Position numbers and translations under genes: made by a program
In this document: positions 3,822 to 5,873 of the stretch, one piece after another
Position numbering within the stretch: the stretch's first letter is position 1
How the letters are laid out: every line of letters starts with the position of its first letter
The notes under the pieces: generated by a model
What the model was told of the DNA's origin: nothing
The model's input: only the letters and a program-made list of their open reading frames with translations
Databases searched by the model: none
From: Archangiaceae bacterium
GTDB lineage: Bacteria; Myxococcota; Myxococcia; Myxococcales; Myxococcaceae
NCBI GenBank assembly: GCA_023248915.1
Contig: JAHFDQ010000404.1
Span: 1-5,873 of the forward strand
DNA length: 5,873 nucleotides
Direction of reading: 5' to 3'

Positions 3822-5873
3822 CTAGCGCACCACGCCGCCGAAGCGGCGCACCTGGGCCTCGACTCCGAAGCGCAGGTCTTCCACCGAGAAGGCGCCGTCG
3901 CGCTGCACCGAGAAGCGCCCCACGTCGAGCTTCAGGTGCTGGTCGACTCCCTCGATGTGGGTAATCGTCACGCCCGGCAACTGGCCCAGCGAACCGGGGT
4001 CTATCTGGCCGGCCTCTACCGACGCGTCGATGGAGATGGAACCCTGCGCCTCGGGGATGCCCTTCTCGGGCAACAGTAGCCGGTCGAACTGGAAGGTGGC
4101 CTTCGCGCCGTCCTTGAACTTCAGCGGTTCGCCGGTCGGCAGCGCGATGGTGCCGCCGTCGAGCGTCGCCTCGATGCGCGTCTTGGGGCCGAAGTCGAGC
4201 ATCGTCTTGTTGCCGAACGCGGCGGCCTGTAGCGCCACGTCCATCGTCGAGCCCTTCTTCAGGTCGAGGTCGACGTTGTCGCCCAGCTTCACCCGGCCGT
4301 CCTCCACCGCCATCGCCAGCCGCAGGGTGCCCTTGGACAGGTCGACCTGGCCGTTCCTCAGCGAGATGTCGGCGCTGCCGGTCATTCGCCCGGTGCCGTG
4401 GTCGAGCTTCACTACCTTCTCGCCGATGTCCACGTCCTTCAGGCCGACGTCCACGGTGGCCCTGCCCTTCAGCCCCAGTTGGCCGTCCTTGCTGTACTCG
4501 AGCGAAGTCGCCCGGACGTCCACGTGGCCACCGGTGATGCGCCCCGCCTCGTGCCCGGCGTTGACGCTCAAGGAGCCCTTGGCCACGTCGGCCTCGACCC
4601 GCATGTTGCCGTCCAGCTTCAGCCCCTTCGACGAGTCGATGTTCACCTTCGACGTGCCCGAGACGTGCACCTTGTTCAGGTCGAAGCTGCCCATCTCGTT
4701 GGCCGGCGTCTGCGCGTTGTCGATGCGGGCGTCGATTTGCACGTCGCCCTTCACCAGAATGCGGCTGTCGTCGACGTGCACCTCGCCGCCCAGCTTGCTG
4801 CGCGACAGGCGCACCGTCGCGGTGCCGTTGCCGTCGGGCACGGTGATTTGGCCGTTGGTGATGTTGCCGTCGAAGCGGCCAATGTCCAGCTTCACCGTCC
4901 GCGCGCCGGCGCCGCCCACCTGCTGGTCGACGGACAGCGAGCCGTTGGTCAGCCGGCCCTGGGCCAGCTCGATGAAGTCGCCGTTTTCGCGCCGGCTCAC
5001 GGCGTACTCGGCCTGGACGTTCAGGTTCGTCACCTGCGCCTTGACGTCACCCACTCCGGCAGAGGCCTTGCCGTTCCACACCACCTTCAGGTCGGCCGAC
5101 CCCGAGCCCCCTTGAATTTTCGTGCCGCCCGAGTCGACGTCGAGCCGTTGCAGGCTGGCGTGCCCGGTGAGCGTCAGCGAGTCCAGCGACCCCTCGAGCT
5201 TCATCACCGAGTCGGGGCCAATCTGTGCCCGACCGACTCCGCCGATGGGCACCGCCCCGTCAACGAAGCTGAGGTTGGACACCGAGATGCGGGCCTCGCC
5301 GGTCTTGATGCGGTTGACCAGCGGGTCCTTCCCCATCTTGATGAGGTCGTTCCAGCCCGTGCCGTCGGTCGCGGGCATGTCCACGCTCGTCAGCTTCATG
5401 CCCCACACCCGCACCGGCAGCGACTTGGTGCGCTGCATCTGCTCGATGAAGTCCGCCAGCTTCGGCGGCGATGGGTCGCCAATCACCGGGTCGGGCAGAT
5501 TGGCCAGGTCGACGCGGGCCCGGCCGTCGTTTTCCATGCGCACCCCGCGCACGTCGATGCCCCACGGGCCGTCGAGCGGCGGGTCGAACTTGGCGTTGGA
5601 CTTGGCGTAGTCGATGAGGCCGTCGCGGACGTGCAGGCTCACCTTGATTTGGGTGTTGGCCTTGGCGTGCAGCTTGCCGGCCACCAGGTCGCCTTCCTGC
5701 ACCGGCAGGTTGATTTCCACATCGCCGTTCTTGACCAGCTTCAGGGCGTCCTGCGGCGTCAGGGCGTGGGCCGCCGCTGCGGCGGCCGCAGCCGCGGGGC
5801 CGGCGAGCCCGGCCGTCGGCCGAGATGGATCAAACCCGCTGCGCGGAACCCAGCCGGTGTTGGTGGCCGCCGG
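3822..5873 (-). CDS. Large beta-rich repetitive protein, 5' end outside window
   Basis: The frame is open from the right edge to TAG at 3822-3824: 683 residues and no start. A GTG at 5720 is only an internal codon, since coding character continues upstream. The visible N-terminal part is Pro/Gly/Ala-rich with nine consecutive alanines (5769-5795), which looks like a linker. The rest is an almost continuous series of short alternating polar/hydrophobic strands with Gly-Asp/Asn turns, such as GRLTNGSLSVDQ, GNITNGQITVPDG and GEVHVDDSRILVKGDVQIDA. There is no cysteine, few tryptophans and no membrane segment. This resembles the beta-repeat parts of AsmA/TamB-like periplasmic or envelope proteins, which span or groom the outer membrane. 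That link is inference from composition and pattern only. It probably shares a transcript with the downstream GIY-YIG gene. A signal peptide or anchor would have to be off-window. Confidence 0.8.
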   Translation of the reverse strand, partial: PAATNTGWVPRSGFDPSRPTAGLAGPAAAAAAAAAHALTPQDALKLVKNGDVEINLPVQEGDLVAGKLHAKANTQIKVSLHVRDGLIDYAKSNAKFDPPLDGPWGIDVRGVRMENDGRARVDLANLPDPVIGDPSPPKLADFIEQMQRTKSLPVRVWGMKLTSVDMPATDGTGWNDLIKMGKDPLVNRIKTGEARISVSNLSFVDGAVPIGGVGRAQIGPDSVMKLEGSLDSLTLTGHASLQRLDVDSGGTKIQGGSGSADLKVVWNGKASAGVGDVKAQVTNLNVQAEYAVSRRENGDFIELAQGRLTNGSLSVDQQVGGAGARTVKLDIGRFDGNITNGQITVPDGNGTATVRLSRSKLGGEVHVDDSRILVKGDVQIDARIDNAQTPANEMGSFDLNKVHVSGTSKVNIDSSKGLKLDGNMRVEADVAKGSLSVNAGHEAGRITGGHVDVRATSLEYSKDGQLGLKGRATVDVGLKDVDIGEKVVKLDHGTGRMTGSADISLRNGQVDLSKGTLRLAMAVEDGRVKLGDNVDLDLKKGSTMDVALQAAAFGNKTMLDFGPKTRIEATLDGGTIALPTGEPLKFKDGAKATFQFDRLLLPEKGIPEAQGSISIDASVEAGQIDPGSLGQLPGVTITHIEGVDQHLKLDVGRFSVQRDGAFSVEDLRFGVEAQVRRFGGVVR
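5769..5795 (-). repeat. Poly-alanine tract with embedded palindrome
   Basis: Nine Ala codons in a row use all four alanine codons (GCC, GCG, GCA, GCT), which argues against simple trinucleotide expansion. Within it GCTGCGGC (5776-5783) and GCCGCAGC (5785-5792) form a perfect inverted repeat around one base. The protein-level role is probably a flexible or helical linker. Confidence 0.7.

Noticed and set aside
3195..4079. Plus-strand open frame of 294 codons
   Set aside because: It runs antisense across the antitoxin, the GIY-YIG gene and part of the large gene, all better supported, and shows low-complexity Arg/Ala/Pro composition.
3955..5115. Plus-strand open frame of 386 codons
   Set aside because: It is antisense to the large beta-rich gene, rich in Ser/Pro/Thr, with no recognisable domain and no good ribosome site.

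Overview
The window is GC-rich DNA, and nearly every coding signal lies on the minus strand. The strong G/C bias at third codon positions, a kelch-repeat lipoprotein of a type common in myxobacteria, and several conserved-hypothetical-style genes suggest a member of the Myxococcota. No rRNA or tRNA is present to confirm this. No insertion sequence, CRISPR array or integrase was seen.

Region 1 (1-1994, minus) is the N-terminal 664 codons of a secreted lipoprotein. It consists of a lipobox signal peptide followed by at least thirteen kelch-type repeats of about 47-50 residues. The gene runs off the left edge. Region 2 (2075-2779) holds two small, divergently transcribed membrane proteins of unknown function separated by 81 bp: one on the minus strand with three predicted membrane segments, and one on the plus strand with two membrane segments and an Ala/Pro-rich tail.

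Region 3 (2784-3412, minus) is a complete type II toxin-antitoxin operon. An AbrB/MazE-fold VapB-like antitoxin overlaps a PIN-domain VapC-like toxin by 4 bp (GTGA), and a plausible promoter and a 13-nt-period direct repeat lie upstream. Region 4 (3529-3816, minus) is a small GIY-YIG nuclease-fold protein of the UPF0213/YhbQ type, starting 5 nt after the stop of the next gene. Region 5 (3822-5873, minus) is the C-terminal 683 residues of a large cysteine-free, beta-strand-rich protein with a poly-alanine segment. Its start is outside the window. It looks superficially like AsmA/TamB-type periplasmic beta-repeat proteins, but I cannot assign it.

The genes do not form one pathway. The likely transcription units are the large beta-rich gene with the GIY-YIG gene, vapBC on its own promoter, and the small three-TM gene possibly with the kelch lipoprotein downstream. 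The plus-strand two-TM gene stands alone and meets vapC tail to tail with only 4 bp between stop codons. No gene-free stretch exceeds 120 bp. I see no convincing new multi-gene system. The least explained items are the large beta-rich protein and the two orphan membrane proteins.
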